DNA from: Oscillibacter sp. ER4
Lineage (GTDB): Bacteria > Bacillota > Clostridia > Oscillospirales > Oscillospiraceae
Direction of reading: 5' to 3'
NCBI RefSeq assembly: GCF_000765235.1
Contig: NZ_JPJG01000033.1
Span: 22,332 to 86,331 of the forward strand
DNA length: 64,000 nucleotides
Below, piece by piece: positions 1 to 8,829 of this stretch. A program made the position numbers and the translations under genes. The stretch's first letter is position 1, and each line of letters starts with the position of its first letter. The notes under the pieces were generated by a model that worked only from the letters and a program-made list of their open reading frames with translations, searched no databases and had not been told where the DNA came from.

Positions 1-395
1 CAGACCCGGTCGCGCCCAGAGCCGTACAGGTAATCCTCCAGCTGTGCAAAGCAGTCCCGCCGCTGCCAGCTCTCTACCCCTTGGAACATGGCGGCCAGCC
101 CTCTGCCGGTAATGACACTGGTTTCAAAGTCCAGCTTCGGCTGGCTCTGTTTCGGCATCTCAGCCTGCAGCTTTTTTAACTCCGCCTGCAGGGATCTCCG
201 CTCCTCAATTTGCTTTTGGAGCGGTTCCAGCTCTCCATCCCGCAGATACCGGCTGCGTTTTTTCCCGGCCTCTGTCCACTGGTGGTAATAGCGGGCCTTG
301 CCATTGATGTTTTTCTTTGAGATATATCCAATGGGCAGCCCATTGATCTGCCGCTCTAACGCTTGGATGGCGTCCAGCCTCTTTTTTTCGTCCAT
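1..395 (-). CDS. N-terminal part of a probable AAA-type ATPase, cut by the window edge
   Basis: The reading frame starts with ATG at 395 behind an AAGGGGG ribosome site and runs off the left edge after about 131 codons. The N-terminus contains a basic segment of the type YISKKNINGKARYYHQW, followed by a helical, Lys/Glu-rich stretch. It ends in a segment (LYGSGRDRV) that in similar clostridial proteins leads into the P-loop of an ATPase; the P-loop itself is not in the window, so the ATPase call is inference. A well-formed promoter with a 13-bp inverted repeat lies just upstream. Function is unknown. Confidence 0.6.
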   Translation of the reverse strand, partial: MDEKKRLDAIQALERQINGLPIGYISKKNINGKARYYHQWTEAGKKRSRYLRDGELEPLQKQIEERRSLQAELKKLQAEMPKQSQPKLDFETSVITGRGLAAMFQGVESWQRRDCFAQLEDYLYGSGRDRV

Positions 396-420
396 GCCGC
401 GCCCCCTTTCTCTGTTGATT

Positions 421-449
421 ATTATACCCCATTATAACCTCTTTATCAA
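421..449 (-). promoter_or_regulatory. Sigma-A-type promoter of the truncated ATPase-like gene
   Basis: On the minus strand TTGATA (444-449) and TATAAT (421-426) are separated by exactly 17 bases. The start codon of the downstream gene is at 395, giving a short leader. One arm of a perfect inverted repeat fills the spacer between the two boxes. Confidence 0.8.
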
Positions 450-464
450 GGGGTTATAATGGGG
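427..464. promoter_or_regulatory. 13-bp perfect inverted repeat, likely operator
   Basis: CCCCATTATAACC (427-439) is repeated in inverted orientation at 452-464 with a 12-base gap. The first arm occupies the spacer of the promoter at 421-449 and the second arm lies just upstream of its -35 box. A dimeric regulator bound here would block polymerase. It lies between two minus-strand genes and is followed by no T-tract, so an operator fits better than a terminator. Confidence 0.7.
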
Positions 465-493
465 TTATTTCGACCTGTCCGCACTGGCTGGTC

Positions 494-925
494 CTATCCA
501 TCTGGAAGAATGTTGCGGAAGCAGGCGCTCTGAAGTTCCAGCACATCCTCCAAGGGGATGCTCGTCCCATCCGTGAGGACCAGTGCCTGTGCCGCCTCGT
601 CCAGCTTTTTCAGCCGTCCCGTGGCCGTGATATACCGCCCGCCCTCTTTCTTCCCGTCGGGCTGGAACCAGGTCACCGTGATTTCCGGCTGCTCCGAGAT
701 CTGCTCCAGCAGCACGGCCTGCCGCCGGTCCAGTTCCGCCCTGGTGTCCTCGTCCAGCTCGATCTTCCGATCCGTCAACCGGGTGGTCTCCGCCAGGGCG
801 GCGGCGTGGCCGGACAGGGCCGCGAAAGGGGAGAACTGTGCCGCCCGGTCATGGAGGGACATCCGGGGGTGCCGCTTAGAGGTGGGATGGGGGAGATTTA
901 TGATGTTGTCGTATGGTCCGCTCAT
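494..925 (-). CDS. YolD-like family protein
   Basis: 143 residues with the YolD-like layout: a short N-terminus with a HPRMSLHDRAAQFSPFAAL segment (about residues 19-37), then a stretch with LEQISEQ and a C-terminal part ending in a small beta-rich domain. The family is usually encoded beside Y-family translesion polymerases and is thought to act as a UmuD-like accessory factor. Here its ATG overlaps the stop of the upstream polymerase gene in an ATGA junction, so the two are translationally coupled. Confidence 0.85.
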   Translation of the reverse strand: MSGPYDNIINLPHPTSKRHPRMSLHDRAAQFSPFAALSGHAAALAETTRLTDRKIELDEDTRAELDRRQAVLLEQISEQPEITVTWFQPDGKKEGGRYITATGRLKKLDEAAQALVLTDGTSIPLEDVLELQSACFRNILPDG

Positions 926-2442
926 GCCTGATGCCCTCCGATGGTCTGGTTCCGCTCCTTGGTAGTGGCGCCCTCCTCCAGGTTCATCCCCTTGAGAATG
1001 GCGTTCTTGCCGTACTTCATTTTGATGCCAAGCATGGCCTCCTGAATCTTCCGTTCCCGGGCGTGGTCAGCCTCGTCCTCCGCCTGCTGCCGTTCTTTGG
1101 CGGCGTAGTCGGTGAAGAGATCCAGCTGCTCTGCCTCCCCGCCCTTGGGGACGGTGGCCTCGTCCAGCAGCTTGTTGGCGCTGATGCTCAGCCGCCGCAC
1201 CAGCAGGTTCGGGTCCACGACCCGGTCATAGAGGGTGGTGACGGCTTTCAGCAGGTCATTGGCGGAGGAGGTATAGGGGAAGTTCTCCGTACCAATGGCG
1301 TGCTTGGGGATATTCCGGCCGTAGCGGTCGGTGGTGACGGGGCCGTGATACCGGGCAGCGCGGCCGGGGTCGTCCAGGTTCTCCCGGTCGTAGCCCACAG
1401 TGAGCACCAGCTGGTTGGTCACCAGCCTCTTGTCCACCAGATCCAGGGCCAGGACATCCGCCATCTCCCGCACCACCAGCCGGGCCTTTTCAAAGGTATA
1501 GGGGCACTGGAGCACTTGGGCGGAGACGATGCTCTTGTGCTCCGGCTTGTAGGCTTTCGCGTCCGCGATGGTACAGGGTTCCCAACCCCAGGCGTGGTCG
1601 ATGAGCAGCTCCGCGTTGACACCAAAGAGCTTATAAAGCAGTTCCTCATTGTGGTAGTCCGTAGGCTTGCCAATGGAGCACCGTGCGATATCCCCCATGG
1701 TGTAGAGGCCGTGGGCCTCCAGCTTGGCGGCATAGCCCTTGCCCACCCGCCAGAAGTCGGTGAGAGGCCGGTGGGTCCACAGGAGCCGCCGGTAGGTCAT
1801 CTCGTTGAGCTTGGCGATCCGCACCCCGTCCTTGTCCGCGTGGACGTGCTTGGCCACGATGTCCATTGCAATCTTGGCCAGGTACAGGTTAGTGCCCATC
1901 CCCGCCGCGGCGGTGATGCCGGTGGTCTTCAGGATATCCAGGATGATGGTCCGGGTCAGCTCCCGCGCTGTCATCTTGTAGGTATCCAGGTAGTTGGTGA
2001 CATCCATGAATACCTCATCGATGGAATAGGGATAGATGTCCTCCGGCGCCACATACTTGAGGTACACGCTGTAGACGCGAGTACTCCAGTCAATGTAGTG
2101 GGCCATCCGGGGCGGGGCTACGATATAGTCGAGAGACAGAGACGGATTTTGCCGCACCTCCGGGTCGTGGGAGGAAGCGCCGGTGAGCTGCCGGCCAGGT
2201 GCGCTCCGCTGTCGCTGGGCATTGACCTCCTTGACCCGTTGGACCACCTCAAACAGCCTGGCCCGGCCGGAAATGCCGTAAGCCTTCAGGGAAGGGGTGA
2301 CCGCCAGGCAGATGGTCTTTTCGGTGCGACTCAGATCCGCTACCACAAGGTTGGTGGTCATGGGGTCCAGCCCACGCTCGATGCACTCCACACTCGCGTA
2401 AAACGATTTCAGGTCACAGCAAATGCAGGTCCGCTCCTTCAT
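922..2442 (-). CDS. Y-family DNA polymerase (UmuC/DinB-like)
   Basis: 506 residues. The N-terminus carries the palm motif DLKSFYASVE (about residues 10-20), the fingers contain an AVTPSLKAYG segment, and a YSIDEVFMDVT motif near residue 140 supplies the catalytic acidic pair. A helix-hairpin-helix and a little-finger-like region follow. This is the long Gram-positive UmuC type found on plasmids and integrative elements, which copies past DNA lesions. It forms a two-gene unit with the YolD-like gene. Carriage on a mobile element would give the host inducible mutagenic repair. The start at 2442 has an AGGGGTGA ribosome site. Confidence 0.9.
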   Translation of the reverse strand: MKERTCICCDLKSFYASVECIERGLDPMTTNLVVADLSRTEKTICLAVTPSLKAYGISGRARLFEVVQRVKEVNAQRQRSAPGRQLTGASSHDPEVRQNPSLSLDYIVAPPRMAHYIDWSTRVYSVYLKYVAPEDIYPYSIDEVFMDVTNYLDTYKMTARELTRTIILDILKTTGITAAAGMGTNLYLAKIAMDIVAKHVHADKDGVRIAKLNEMTYRRLLWTHRPLTDFWRVGKGYAAKLEAHGLYTMGDIARCSIGKPTDYHNEELLYKLFGVNAELLIDHAWGWEPCTIADAKAYKPEHKSIVSAQVLQCPYTFEKARLVVREMADVLALDLVDKRLVTNQLVLTVGYDRENLDDPGRAARYHGPVTTDRYGRNIPKHAIGTENFPYTSSANDLLKAVTTLYDRVVDPNLLVRRLSISANKLLDEATVPKGGEAEQLDLFTDYAAKERQQAEDEADHARERKIQEAMLGIKMKYGKNAILKGMNLEEGATTKERNQTIGGHQA

Positions 2443-2494
2443 GCTCCGGTCACCCCTTTCCTAAACAGAGCAGATATGATATTTCAGTTTGTAT

Positions 2495-2806
2495 TCAGTC
2501 GTTGTCCCGCTCTTTTTCTTCCAATTTGATCCCATACTGAGCCAACAGCTTCCGCGCTTCGGCTTCCCCCTCTGGTGTGATGAGGGCAGGGTAGGTTCGC
2601 CCGGCAGCGTTGATCAGCCCCTCCTCTGACAGTTTATCCAGCAGGCTGTGTTCATAGCCCTTCCAGCACCGGCGGACAAGTGGATACTTTTCCAGGTCCC
2701 TTTTCTTGACCGCCCGCAGCCCTGGCGCATCCCGCTCCTCCCAGGAGGTGAGATACATCAGCATGAGGGTCAGCTCCCGAATGGCTTTCTTTTGCTTTTC
2801 CGACAT
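2495..2806 (-). CDS. DUF6429-like protein
   Basis: About 103 residues beginning MSEKQKKAIREL. A frame extending to 2845 exists, but the ATG at 2806 has a GGAGG ribosome site about nine bases upstream and is preferred. The sequence contains ELTLMLMYLTSWEE, RRCWKGYEHSLLDKL and a LITPEGEAEARKLL tail, matching my memory of the DUF6429 family, small proteins with a winged-helix look. The function of the family is not known. It sits between the polymerase gene and a metallophosphoesterase on the same strand. Confidence 0.65.
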   Translation of the reverse strand: MSEKQKKAIRELTLMLMYLTSWEERDAPGLRAVKKRDLEKYPLVRRCWKGYEHSLLDKLSEEGLINAAGRTYPALITPEGEAEARKLLAQYGIKLEEKERDND

Positions 2807-2934
2807 TCCGGCCGTCCTCCAATCTTTTTTCTTTGGTACCATCATATCACAGGACGAGCCGTCCGTCTATTCCGCAATTCCTTCCGGTTTTACAAGCAGG
2901 AGCGGCCCGAAGGCCGCTCCGCCGCATGGGGCGC

Positions 2935-3681
2935 CTACTCCAGTTGAGAGATCTGTTCCCACTGGAGGATGTATTTTTCATCAATGATCCGGTTGTCATG
3001 GTAGTGGCCGAAAAACCAGTAGGCAAATTTGCATCGCTGGCTGATTGTTTCAAGGAAGTCCGTCAGTTCATCCGTTCCATAGGAAGGGTTGACTTTTCTC
3101 ACTACACTGCTGGGAGCGCAATGGGTCAGGATACAGTCCACCGTCCAGTTGACCCGGTCCAGGTTTGCCAGGGCCTCTTGGTATTCCTCCGGGCTGGGCA
3201 TCTCCTCAGCCCACCAGCTCACACCCTTGACCCGGAACATGGCCCGCATCCGGCGCATCAGCCAATACTGGCGCTCGAAATCCGGAGCGGCGGGATCGAG
3301 GATGCCATCCTGAATATCGTGGGAGGCCGCGCCGCCCATGGTAAACCAGGTGAGGCCGCCGAAGTGGAAGACCTGTCCCCGCATAAGGTGCAGGACATGA
3401 TCCCGCGCCGCATGGACCCGCCCGCCGTTCCACTCCTTTTCCGGAAGAGCGTCCAACAGGCCAAAATTCTCATGGTTCCCGTCCACGAACAGGGTGGTAA
3501 AGGGCTTTTCCTCCAGCCAGTCCAGCCAGTGCTGGTCTTTCTGGCCTCCGTCCCACAAGCCTCCGAAATCGCCTGTGATGATGACATAGTCCTCTCGGCT
3601 CATCTCTTTCTGCTGGGGGAAGTATTTGCTTCCAAAGCGTTGGAAGCCGCCGTGAGTATCTCCTGTGATATAAATCGCCAT
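2935..3681 (-). CDS. Metallophosphoesterase (calcineurin-like)
   Basis: About 248 residues from ATG 3681. The metal-binding motifs of the calcineurin-like superfamily appear in order: GDTHG near the N-terminus, ITGDFGGLWD, VDGNHEN, a downstream LTHCAP and a C-terminal GHYH. All metal ligands expected for a dinuclear phosphoesterase are present, so it is probably active. The substrate cannot be told from sequence. It lies in a run of minus-strand accessory genes between the polymerase and the recombinases. Confidence 0.9.
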   Translation of the reverse strand: MAIYITGDTHGGFQRFGSKYFPQQKEMSREDYVIITGDFGGLWDGGQKDQHWLDWLEEKPFTTLFVDGNHENFGLLDALPEKEWNGGRVHAARDHVLHLMRGQVFHFGGLTWFTMGGAASHDIQDGILDPAAPDFERQYWLMRRMRAMFRVKGVSWWAEEMPSPEEYQEALANLDRVNWTVDCILTHCAPSSVVRKVNPSYGTDELTDFLETISQRCKFAYWFFGHYHDNRIIDEKYILQWEQISQLE

Positions 3682-3698
3682 TCTGTCACACCTCATGT

Positions 3699-4340
3699 CT
3701 ACAGGGTCATTTGCTGCTGCCCTGGCAGCGGGGAACGGATCTCCGCATCGGTTGCCGTGCGGATTCCGGGGCCGTTTCTGGTTTCTGCCGTCACCAGCCG
3801 GCCCTTCTGAACAAGCTGTTCCATCAGTTTCCCAACGAATTGATTTGCAAGATTGTGTTTGCCGTCCTTATCGCAGAGCCTGCGCACAGAGAACCTTTGA
3901 GCAACATTCAAAGCGACCGGGCCCGCGACATACAGGTTCTTGCGTTTTGTCCGGCACTGTTCCAGGATCGTCTGCGTAATCTCCTCGCGCTTGCTTTCCA
4001 ACTGGCCCAGATATTCTTCATCGGTGAGTTCCCAGTACCGCTCATAGCAGTCAACGCCATAGCACTGGAAGGTTTCCGCCTCTTTCATCAATGCTTGGAG
4101 CGCGGGGATTTCGTTCACCTCTATGATACCACTAAAATTCATCGGGTGCAGGTATAGATCCTGCTGGCCTTTCGTGACGGTATCAGATGTACTGTCTCCG
4201 TCGGGATGCAGATCCCAGCCCGCACTCTGGAACAGGCGGCGAGTTTCCTCTCGAAACTCAGTCGCGTCACTCTCGTCCGGCCAGCTGGAATCGAACTGAT
4301 AGCGGCTGTGAATCCGGAAATATGTTTTTCTGTATTCCAT
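3699..4340 (-). CDS. Conserved hypothetical protein
   Basis: 213 residues, start at 4340 behind a GGAGGCGGAGG ribosome site. The N-terminal half (RIHSRYQFDSSWPDESDATEF) looks like a small alpha/beta domain. The C-terminal half is helical and Lys/Arg-rich and could be a winged-helix-like domain (LVQKGRLVTAETR). No family was recognised. It is 15 bases from the first recombinase gene and on the same strand. Confidence 0.7.
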   Translation of the reverse strand: MEYRKTYFRIHSRYQFDSSWPDESDATEFREETRRLFQSAGWDLHPDGDSTSDTVTKGQQDLYLHPMNFSGIIEVNEIPALQALMKEAETFQCYGVDCYERYWELTDEEYLGQLESKREEITQTILEQCRTKRKNLYVAGPVALNVAQRFSVRRLCDKDGKHNLANQFVGKLMEQLVQKGRLVTAETRNGPGIRTATDAEIRSPLPGQQQMTL

Positions 4341-4355
4341 AATACCTCCGCCTCC

Positions 4356-5987
4356 TCATTTTTGCTGGGTGATCTCCGTCCCGTCCTTGAACCGGACAAG
4401 GAGGTTCTCCTTGTCCAGCACCTTGATATTGCTGATGAGCTGGCGCACGGTCAGCTCATCGAAGGCACTGATCACGCCGGTTGCGCCATCCACCTCCTTG
4501 CTGAGCTCCTCCAGCCGATGTTCGAATACCGGGGCAGTCTGCTGGGTACGCTCCAGCTCCGCTTTCTTCGCCATCAGGCTGGTTTTGGCCATGTTTACCT
4601 GCTGGAGCTCCTCATCATAGTCGGTGCAGTCCGGCCCGGCGCCCACAATCAGCTGGAAGATCTCCAGCTGGCGTTCCTGCAGGCCGCGTATCCGCGCCTC
4701 CACCGCCGGCAGAGTCAGTTCCTGTTCCTCCCAGGCGAGGGCGGCGGCAATGCTGGCTTTCAGTTCGTCCTTGGCCAGCTGTGTTTGAAACAGCTCGTTC
4801 ATGGCCCCGATCACCGCGGCGTGAAGATCCTGCTCGTCCCAGGTGGGCGATTTCTTGCAGAGCTTTTTTCCATGCTCCAGCCGGTTCTGGCACCGCCACA
4901 CCACCCGCTTGGCGCCTTTCTGTGTCCAGATCACCCGCCGATAGGGGCTGCCGCATTCTCCGCAGACCAGCAGTTCACTGAGAACATATTTGCCGCAGTA
5001 TTTACCCAGCTCCGTCTTGGTTTTTGACGATGTCTTTCGGATGCTGGAGCGCCGGGCAATTTCCTCCTGCACCTTCTGAAAGGTTTCCCTGTCAATGATG
5101 GCCGGATGGCAGTCGTGTACATAATATTTCGGCAGCTCACCGTTGTTGACCCGCTTTTCTTTGCTGAACAGGTCCGCGATGTAGGTCTTTTGAAGCAGGG
5201 CGTCTCCAATATATTTCTCGTTGCAGAGCATCTTCTGGATGACGCTGTCATGCCAGATTTCTTTGCCGGTAGCGGTTTTGATCCCGTCCGCCATCAGGTC
5301 GGTGACGATCTGGCGGACGCTATGGCCCAGCAGATACCGGGAAAAAATCCGGCGCACCACCGCAGCCTGCTCCGGATCGATTTCCGGCCGGCCGTCCGCT
5401 CCCCTCCGGTAGCCGAGGAAGCCTTTGTAGTTGTAGTAGACCTTCCCGTCCTGGAAGTTCTTGCGGTGGCCCCACTTCACATTCCCGCTGAGGGATTCGC
5501 TCTCCGCCTGGGCCTGGCTCATCATAAAGGTGAGAATCATCTCATTGTCCATATAGAGCGTGTTCACATTTTCCTTTTCAAAGTACACGCCTACACCGTA
5601 TTGTTTCAGGCGGCGCACATAGTTCAGCCCGTCCAGTGTGTTGCGGCAGAACCGGGACACCGACTTGGTGATGACCAGATCGATCTTCCCCTTTTGGCAG
5701 TCCCGTACCATCTTCAGGAAGTCCTTGCGCTTCCGGGCCGAGGTGCCGGTGATCCCCTCATCCGCATACAGGCGCACCATGGTCCAGTCCGGATTGGAGT
5801 TGATCTTGTCGGTATAGTATTCGATCTGCGCCTCATAGCTGGATAGCTGCTCCTCCTTGTCGGTGGACACCCGGCAGTAGGGGGCCACCCGCAGATGTTT
5901 TTTGCGGATATCACGCTCCGCCAGCTGGGGATCACAGGGGATTATAGTTACCTTTTTGGGCGCTGCCGCCTGTACAGCCGCGTTCAT
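4356..5987 (-). CDS. Large serine recombinase
   Basis: 543 residues with the full domain order of large serine site-specific recombinases. The N-terminal resolvase domain has the catalytic serine at residue 41 in the motif YCRVSTDKEEQ and the ITGTSARKRKDF and SRFCRN segments. The recombinase domain follows, then a zinc ribbon (CGECGSPYRR with later cysteines) and a C-terminal coiled coil. Such enzymes integrate and excise elements at short att sites. Its ATG overlaps the stop of the next recombinase gene upstream (ATGA), so the three genes form one unit. Confidence 0.93.
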   Translation of the reverse strand: MNAAVQAAAPKKVTIIPCDPQLAERDIRKKHLRVAPYCRVSTDKEEQLSSYEAQIEYYTDKINSNPDWTMVRLYADEGITGTSARKRKDFLKMVRDCQKGKIDLVITKSVSRFCRNTLDGLNYVRRLKQYGVGVYFEKENVNTLYMDNEMILTFMMSQAQAESESLSGNVKWGHRKNFQDGKVYYNYKGFLGYRRGADGRPEIDPEQAAVVRRIFSRYLLGHSVRQIVTDLMADGIKTATGKEIWHDSVIQKMLCNEKYIGDALLQKTYIADLFSKEKRVNNGELPKYYVHDCHPAIIDRETFQKVQEEIARRSSIRKTSSKTKTELGKYCGKYVLSELLVCGECGSPYRRVIWTQKGAKRVVWRCQNRLEHGKKLCKKSPTWDEQDLHAAVIGAMNELFQTQLAKDELKASIAAALAWEEQELTLPAVEARIRGLQERQLEIFQLIVGAGPDCTDYDEELQQVNMAKTSLMAKKAELERTQQTAPVFEHRLEELSKEVDGATGVISAFDELTVRQLISNIKVLDKENLLVRFKDGTEITQQK

Positions 5988-6841
5988 ACCGCCAGCTCCT
6001 CTCTATGTTGAATCTTCAATACGGGCATCGGTGCCAGCTCTATGCCGCCTTGTCCCATACGGATATGGCTGGCGGCCGCTTCGCAAAATGCCCATAGGGT
6101 TTCTTCATCCTCCGGGTTCTCGCGCACCTGCCGGACGAGATCCCTCAGCCGCTGGCAGGGGCCGGGGTCCGGCATTTCATTGTAACGCTCGGTAGCCGCG
6201 CCGAGGATAAGGGCTTTCACATATTCGTGGTTGGCGTCCGCCCGATTGAAGCACAGGTTCAGTTCATTCTGGATGCGGATGCTGTCCAGGGAGGGGGTGG
6301 GCGGAGCCGTTTCCCTGATCTCTTCCACAGCCAGAGCCAGCAGGCGGAGTTTCTTTCGCACCCGCGCCAGCAGTTCCTCGTCTGCAATGTACAGGCTGTG
6401 CCCGCATTCCGGGTTCTGGCAGTGCCAGCGGGGGCGGCCTTGGCGCCTGGTGTCCCGCGTCATGGGGGAGCCGCATATCGCGCACACTGCCCGCCCGCGC
6501 ACCGGAGCCAGCTGTTTTGGGCAGGGGGCATAGGTAGTCTGGTCACCGCGCCGCAGCTGGACGGCAAGGAAATCGGCATCGGAAATCAATCGGGGGCATA
6601 CATCGCCGCCCAGGTATTTGGGATTTTCCAAGATGCGTTTTACCATGTGCTTGTTCCACCGCGGTGTGTGCTGATGATAACGGATGCCCTGCCGCTCCAT
6701 CTCCGCGGCGATTTGGCTGTAGGACGCGCCCAGCAGATAGCGGGAAAAGATGTCCTGGACCGCTTTTTCTTCCTCAGTCTGACGGATGATTTCTCCGTTT
6801 TGAATCGAGTAACCGAACGGAATTTTTCTCTGCCAAGCCAT
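5984..6841 (-). CDS. Recombinase-family protein lacking the catalytic resolvase domain
   Basis: 285 residues starting directly at the recombinase domain (IPFGYSIQNGEI, then FSRYLLGASYSQIAAEM) and continuing into a zinc ribbon (CAICGSPMTRD ... CQNPECGHSLY). The roughly 140-residue N-terminal catalytic domain with its active serine is absent. Its ATG at 6841 directly abuts the stop codon of the upstream full-length recombinase, so this is a designed gene rather than a broken remnant. It may bind att DNA or form heteromers with the two flanking enzymes. Confidence 0.85.
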   Translation of the reverse strand: MAWQRKIPFGYSIQNGEIIRQTEEEKAVQDIFSRYLLGASYSQIAAEMERQGIRYHQHTPRWNKHMVKRILENPKYLGGDVCPRLISDADFLAVQLRRGDQTTYAPCPKQLAPVRGRAVCAICGSPMTRDTRRQGRPRWHCQNPECGHSLYIADEELLARVRKKLRLLALAVEEIRETAPPTPSLDSIRIQNELNLCFNRADANHEYVKALILGAATERYNEMPDPGPCQRLRDLVRQVRENPEDEETLWAFCEAAASHIRMGQGGIELAPMPVLKIQHREELAV

Positions 6842-8428
6842 TTACCGCACCGCCCTTTCCACTTTTTCCGTCAGCTCCAGGCCATTGTGGAGCTGGAACC
6901 TCACCTGCTCTGCTGATACGATTATGATTCGCTGGATGAGCTCCTCGAAGGCACCGGCGTCCACCTGGTCCATCCGCTCAGGGATCTCCTCCAGATACAC
7001 CAGCATCTGCTCTGTGGCTTGGATCTGGCGGTCTTCTCCTGTGGAATCGAGGATGCGGCGCCGCAGTTTGCGCAGATCCCGCAGTTTCCGGCCGATCTCG
7101 TCCGTCTGGGATAAATAGAGAGCAGAATCCACGTATCCTTTCGACTTCAGCCGTACAAGGACGAGATTCTGCTCTGTGAGATGGGATATTTCTTTGTCAA
7201 TATCGCTGATTCTGCGGTTGGAGCGGAGCTCCCGTTCCCGCAGCTCCCGCAGCTGCCCCAGAACCGGCCGCAGGATGCGGCCGCTGCCCTGCTTCAGCTT
7301 CCGGCAGAGACGGAGGACCGCCTGTTCGATCTCCGTTTCCGGAATTTGTGGGATCGGGCAGTCAGCCTTGGACTTGTCATGCCGGTGGCAGACCCAATAC
7401 CGCTTTCCACTGGAGATCTTTTGGCGGCACATGGAGCCGCACTCCCCACAGAAAATGTGGCCGCTGTACACAGATTCCCGCGGTTTTGCACCTGCTGTAA
7501 ACTGTTCCCTGCGGGATGCCATCAGCTCCTGTACCCGTTGGAACTCCTCCCGGCTGACGATGGCAGGGTGGCAGTTCTCCGCAAAGTATTGCGGTTTCTC
7601 TCCATGATTGCGCACCTGCCGGAAGGGGATGGTATCGGTGGCATAGCTCTTTTGCCAGATCATATCCCCGGTGTAGGAGATGTTGGTCAGGATGTAGTGT
7701 ACTGTGGACGGATGCCATTTCTGTCGTCCCCGGCCCCGCTCTGTTCCGAGCCGGTTCAGCTCTCTGGCAATGTCTTCTTTGCCCTGGCCCCTCAGATAGG
7801 CGCTGTAAATCATGCGGACCACCTCAGCCTCCTCGGGGATGATCTCCAGATCACGGCCTGCCAGCCGGTAGCCATAGGGCGCTGTGGGCGGGACGAACAG
7901 CCCCTTTTCCATCCGCATCCGCACGCTGGTGCGCATATTGCCGGAGTGGTTGGTGGATTCCATCTGGGCGAAAGCCCCGTAGATCTGCGCGACCTGTTCC
8001 GAGGTCATTTTCCCCGTATCAATATTTTCCTTTTCGAAGTAGATGCTGATCCCAAGGCGGAGCAGCTCCCGCACGAATTGAATGTACTCCTTGGTGTTGC
8101 GGGCAAACCGGGAGATGGATTTGACCAATACCCGGTCGATCTTTCCCGCCCTGCAGTCCTCCATCATTCGGTTGAAGTCATCCCGCCTGCGGGCCTCCAG
8201 ACCGGTGATCCCCTCGTCCGCGTAGATGTCCACCATCTCCCAGTCCTCTTTCGAGGCGATGTACTTGCTGTAAAAATCGACCTGGGCAATGTAGGAGTTG
8301 ATCTGGTCATCGGAGTCGCTGCTGACTCTCGCGTAGGCGGCCACCCGCAATTTGGCCCGTTCCGGTGCGCGTGGGTCGATCACGGTAATCCGTGGAGCGC
8401 CCGCGGCTGCTGTGTTTGCCGTTGTCAT
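6842..8428 (-). CDS. Large serine recombinase
   Basis: 528 residues. The resolvase domain has the catalytic serine at about residue 36 in YARVSSDSDDQ, followed by ITGLEARRRDDF and SRFARNTKEY. The recombinase domain, a zinc ribbon (CGECGSMCRQK) and a helical C-terminus follow. It is the first gene of the three-recombinase unit, with an AAAGGAGGTC ribosome site. It is clearly related to the 543-residue enzyme downstream but diverged. The pair with a non-catalytic partner recalls two-recombinase systems such as CcrA/CcrB. Confidence 0.93.
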   Translation of the reverse strand: MTTANTAAAGAPRITVIDPRAPERAKLRVAAYARVSSDSDDQINSYIAQVDFYSKYIASKEDWEMVDIYADEGITGLEARRRDDFNRMMEDCRAGKIDRVLVKSISRFARNTKEYIQFVRELLRLGISIYFEKENIDTGKMTSEQVAQIYGAFAQMESTNHSGNMRTSVRMRMEKGLFVPPTAPYGYRLAGRDLEIIPEEAEVVRMIYSAYLRGQGKEDIARELNRLGTERGRGRQKWHPSTVHYILTNISYTGDMIWQKSYATDTIPFRQVRNHGEKPQYFAENCHPAIVSREEFQRVQELMASRREQFTAGAKPRESVYSGHIFCGECGSMCRQKISSGKRYWVCHRHDKSKADCPIPQIPETEIEQAVLRLCRKLKQGSGRILRPVLGQLRELRERELRSNRRISDIDKEISHLTEQNLVLVRLKSKGYVDSALYLSQTDEIGRKLRDLRKLRRRILDSTGEDRQIQATEQMLVYLEEIPERMDQVDAGAFEELIQRIIIVSAEQVRFQLHNGLELTEKVERAVR

Positions 8429-8549
8429 ATCTTTTTTGACCTCCTTTCAGCGACACACAATACCATGTTCTTCTCCCAATAGCTATCACCAAACCCAACG
8501 AAGACGCGGGGGGAAATTTGGGCAACCAGTTCAGTTTTCTGGCGGCGGT

Positions 8550-8705
8550 TCAGGCGAACAGCAGAGTGGGGCGGAGCCTCCGTTCCAATTCCCGGCGGGC
8601 CGCCTCCTGCTCTGCGGCGCTCAGTCTTCCGTCCGCTGTGAGACGCTCCAGCATCTTCAGGGCGGAAAGGAATATGAGGTTATCGGTCAGTTCTTTTTTT
8701 GTCAT
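8550..8705 (-). CDS. Small SHOCT-like protein
   Basis: 51 residues from ATG 8705, which has an AGGAGG ribosome site; a longer frame upstream has none. The C-terminal half (ERLTADGRLSAAEQEAARRELERRLRP) resembles the short SHOCT helix pair, an oligomerisation module often found in small proteins on integrative elements. Function unknown. It lies between the MazF-like gene and the recombinases on the same strand. Confidence 0.65.
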   Translation of the reverse strand: MTKKELTDNLIFLSALKMLERLTADGRLSAAEQEAARRELERRLRPTLLFA

Positions 8706-8829
8706 TCTAAAAGCCCTCCTTGATAGGATGGGCCGCCCACCGGAGCCGATGGACGGCACGGTGCTGTGTTCTGATGGCTTGCCAGATGGATTGTGCCATG
8801 CGGGTGCTTTTTCTGTCTTGCCGCGACGC

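Noticed and set aside
913..2529. Plus-strand open frame of 538 codons over the polymerase gene
   Set aside because: Antisense to a clear Y-family polymerase; no recognisable domain.
2807..2845. Longer N-terminus of the DUF6429-like gene
   Set aside because: No ribosome site at 2845, whereas ATG 2806 has GGAGG at the right distance.
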